In this document: positions 9,498 through 11,183 of the stretch, one piece after another
Layout of the letters: the number at the start of each line of letters is the position of its first letter
How positions within the stretch are numbered: position 1 is the first letter of the stretch
NCBI GenBank assembly: GCA_004802705.1
Contig: SGPL01000811.1
Span: forward strand, 1-11,183
Source: Bondarzewia mesenterica
Taxonomy: Eukaryota > Basidiomycota > Agaricomycetes > Russulales > Bondarzewiaceae
Direction: 5' to 3'
Length of the DNA: 11,183 nucleotides
Made by a program: the position numbers and the translations under genes
Notes under the pieces: model-generated
The model's input: the letters and a program-made list of their open reading frames with translations, nothing else
Databases searched by the model: none
What the model was told of the DNA's origin: nothing

Positions 9498-10271
9498 ATG
9501 GCCCGCAGCAAGGAAATCGTTCCCGGTGTCGGGCGTCTGTCTCGCTCGCAGGTCTTCGCGCGGCGCGCGCTCTACAAGGGCCAGAAAAAAACCGACAAGC
9601 CCGCCCCTGCTGAGGCTGCACCAACGAAGGAGGTGCAGGTTGGAGGCGAAAAGAACGGCAGCACGCGCCTTGTCCCCACATCAAAAGCACCCCGCTTCTA
9701 CCCCGCCGAGGACGTCCGTCTGCCGAAGAAGAGCCGCAAGACTGCAAAGCCCACGAACCTCCGTTCCTCCATCACTCGCGGCACTGTTTTGATTTTGTTG
9801 GCGGGTCGGTTCCGGGGGAAGCGGGTCGTGTTTTTGAAACAGTTGGAGAGCGGGCTGTTGTTGGTCACCGGTCCTTTCAAGGTCAATGGTGTTCCCCTTC
9901 GTCGGGTCAACCAGGCCTATGCCATTGCAACTTCGACAAAAGTCGACCTTGGCGACTTCAAGGTGCGTGGGGGTGAAGACAGGAGACTTGGTTCTTGTCG
10001 AATTAATCCTGAGATATAGATCGACGACAAGTTCAACGACGCCTACTTCGCCAAGGCCGCGAAGAAAGCTTCCATCTCGGCAGAGGAAGAGTTTTTCTCG
10101 GAGGGCAAGCCCAAAGAGAAGGAGCCGTTCCCCGAAGCCAAGTCGTCCGATCAGAAGGAGGTCGACAAGGCTGTCATTGAATCAATCAAGAAGACGGAGA
10201 ACTTGGCGAAGTACCTGAAGGCGAGCTGGGGACTCTCCAAGGGTCAATACCCTCACCAGCTCGTTTTCTAG
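9498..10271 (+). CDS. RPL6: 60S ribosomal protein eL6 (L6)
   Basis: Structural protein of the large cytosolic ribosomal subunit. Two coding exons, 9498-9962 and 10020-10271, are separated by a 57-nt intron (GTGCGT...ATAG) and give 238 aa. The core begins [11 protein letters not shown] (residues 63-73), followed by a KOW-like segment [20 protein letters not shown] (95-114), [14 protein letters not shown] and IATSTKV. The C-terminus has [16 protein letters not shown] and [19 protein letters not shown]. Compared with yeast eL6 (176 aa) there is a basic N-terminal extension of about 60 residues, starting [11 protein letters not shown] chose this ATG because it sits directly after an acceptor-like CCAG and begins this extension. 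A 5'-leader intron is likely but its donor is unresolved. Confidence 0.96.
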
Positions 10272-10545
10272 GGATTCGGAGTGGGTTGTATGCGTTATGA
10301 GGGGGTAGGAGTGTTCGTTGGGCGCATGTTCCACTAGGAGATATGATATGCTTGTCGTACCCACGATTTTTTTCTTTCACGCAATCTTTATCTGCATCTC
10401 CATCGTGAGCCCGTTGTAATTTTATCGAGGCGACGCCTGCACCGATTCAGGCCTCTTGTTGTCTGCTGCCATCACGAAATTGTCGTGACGTAAAACATGC
10501 TCTCAGCGCACTGGATGCCGATGAACACCTGAGTCCACGAACTCG
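10272..10545. other. Intergenic region between RPL6 and COX18-like gene
   Basis: Two plus-strand genes in tandem are separated by 274 bp, holding the eL6 3' leader and the COX18 promoter. It carries a CRE/ATF-like TGACGTAA at 10486-10493, about 55 bp before the COX18 ATG, partly overlapping a small inverted repeat CACGA/TCGTG at 10473-10487. No gene is seen. Confidence 0.45.
10486..10493 (+). promoter_or_regulatory. CRE/ATF-like site TGACGTAA
   Basis: TGACGTAA resembles the bZIP CRE/ATF element and sits about 55 bp before the COX18 start codon. It is motif-based only and could be chance. Confidence 0.25.
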
Positions 10546-10555
10546 ATGTTCGTGG
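10535..10555. repeat. Perfect 8-bp inverted repeat spanning the COX18 start codon
   Basis: CCACGAAC (10535-10542) pairs perfectly with GTTCGTGG (10548-10555) around a 5-nt loop TCGAT (10543-10547). The ATG at 10546-10548 lies in the loop and the first stem base, so the mRNA could fold into a GC-rich hairpin exactly at the start site. Confidence 0.7.
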
Positions 10556-11183
10556 TCAGAAGTGCGCGCGTGAACGCCTTCCACAACGCAGCTCGACGAC
10601 CACATTTTCCATCACGCGTTCAATCGAGGAATATCGGGTCGACGATACAAACACTCTCGGATGGCTTCCTAGACTTGGCGCAGGCACTCCCTATTCCCCC
10701 GTCCTTACCTCCGTACTCGACTACGATAATTTTGGTGACCATTGCCACTCGCCTAGCGTTCACTGTACCATTCTCTGTCTGGGTGCGTATTCTTCTTTTG
10801 AATCTCATGGGTGATATGACGTGCTGATCTGCGTAAGACTTTCGTGCGTTCAGGGAAAAAAAACGCCAATGGAGGGTCGAGGAGGTGGTGGTACCGCAGC
10901 TTCAGCTGGAGAAACCTGAAGTGGAGAAGCGGATAATATCCGAGATGAAGAAGGACAAAGTGCGCGGCACCAAAGACGAGCTGCGAGAGATGTACAAAAA
11001 GCGAGTGCGGGATGCAGTTGAGTGTGTTCACTTCACCTGTCCGTCTCTTCGCCCACTCAACAAAGTCTGCCCGCACAGCTGACCGCCCGTCGAAAACAAC
11101 TTTTTTCTGAGCACCGTTGCACGCCCATGCTCACCATGCTCCTCCCGCCGCTCACGCAACTGCCGCTTTTCGCCGGCACCTCC
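10546..11183 (+). CDS. COX18: Mitochondrial inner-membrane insertase COX18 (Oxa1/YidC family), partial
   Basis: Start present, 3' part beyond the window. Exon 1 is 10546-10782, exon 2 about 10854-11016, exon 3 from 11079 to the edge. COX18 exports the C-terminal domain of the mitochondrially encoded Cox2 across the inner membrane for cytochrome c oxidase assembly. The N-terminus is Arg-rich with few acidic residues, fitting a mitochondrial presequence. Then come FLDLAQALPIPPSLPPYSTT, a membrane span TIILVTIATRLAFTVPFSVW (about 60-79), a charged segment RQWRVEEVVVPQLQLEKP, and RRKQLFSEHRCTPMLTMLLP leading into a second hydrophobic segment at the edge. Exon 2 is one base out of frame if intron 1 (10783-10853) is spliced by its obvious GTGCGT...TTCAG signals: GG followed by eight A precedes CGCCAATGG. 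See findings. Oxa1 itself is less likely given the conserved motif set. Confidence 0.88.

Noticed and set aside
10473..10487. CACGA-AATTG-TCGTG inverted repeat as a terminator or structured RNA
   Set aside because: Only a 5-bp stem, and eukaryotic genes do not use such hairpins as terminators; chance is likely.
1..11183. A novel multi-gene system, secondary-metabolite cluster, mobile element or defence island
   Set aside because: All six genes fall into conserved families with mixed orientation and unrelated roles; no transposase, reverse transcriptase, terminal repeats, tRNA or rRNA was seen.

Overview
The window reads as nuclear DNA of a mushroom-type basidiomycete (Agaricomycetes is the best guess). 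Six closely packed protein-coding genes sit on both strands. Most are cut by many short introns, about 48-109 nt and mostly 50-63, with GT-AG ends and CTNAY-like branch points, and all six products match conserved eukaryotic or fungal families. I see no rRNA, tRNA, transposon, CRISPR array or gene-cluster signature. Exon coordinates come from reading frames, splice signals and family similarity recalled from knowledge; no search was run.

Layout, left to right. (1) 434-3080 (+): cobalamin-independent methionine synthase (MET6/MetE), 7 exons, 765 aa, downstream of a promoter carrying a palindromic Gcn4-type site. (2) 3546-5982 (-): a multi-pass membrane protein resembling the fungal DUF2985 family, about 13 exons including an apparent 8-nt microexon; its last exon is uncertain. 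(3) 6187-7715 (+): a PHAF1/UPF0183 homologue, 8 exons, 379 aa, divergent from gene 2 across a roughly 200-bp shared promoter with a CACGTG box. (4) 7899-8983 (-): a HAD-superfamily pyrimidine 5'-nucleotidase-like enzyme (SDT1/PHM8 type), 5 exons, 271 aa, convergent with gene 3. (5) 9498-10271 (+): large-subunit ribosomal protein eL6 (RPL6), 2 coding exons, 238 aa. (6) 10546-11183 (+, runs off the right edge): COX18-type Oxa1-family mitochondrial inner-membrane insertase, with a reading-frame irregularity at its first intron.

The genes look like housekeeping neighbours rather than one pathway. A loose theme is amino-acid-starvation control: Gcn4/CpcA-like sites lie upstream of the methionine synthase and in the region shared by the nucleotidase and eL6 genes. 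I did not find evidence for a previously undescribed system. The points most worth a second look are the microexon, two places where an A-run coincides with an apparent reading-frame slip (genes 2 and 6), a perfect hairpin over the COX18 start codon, and the recurring +3 C splice donors.
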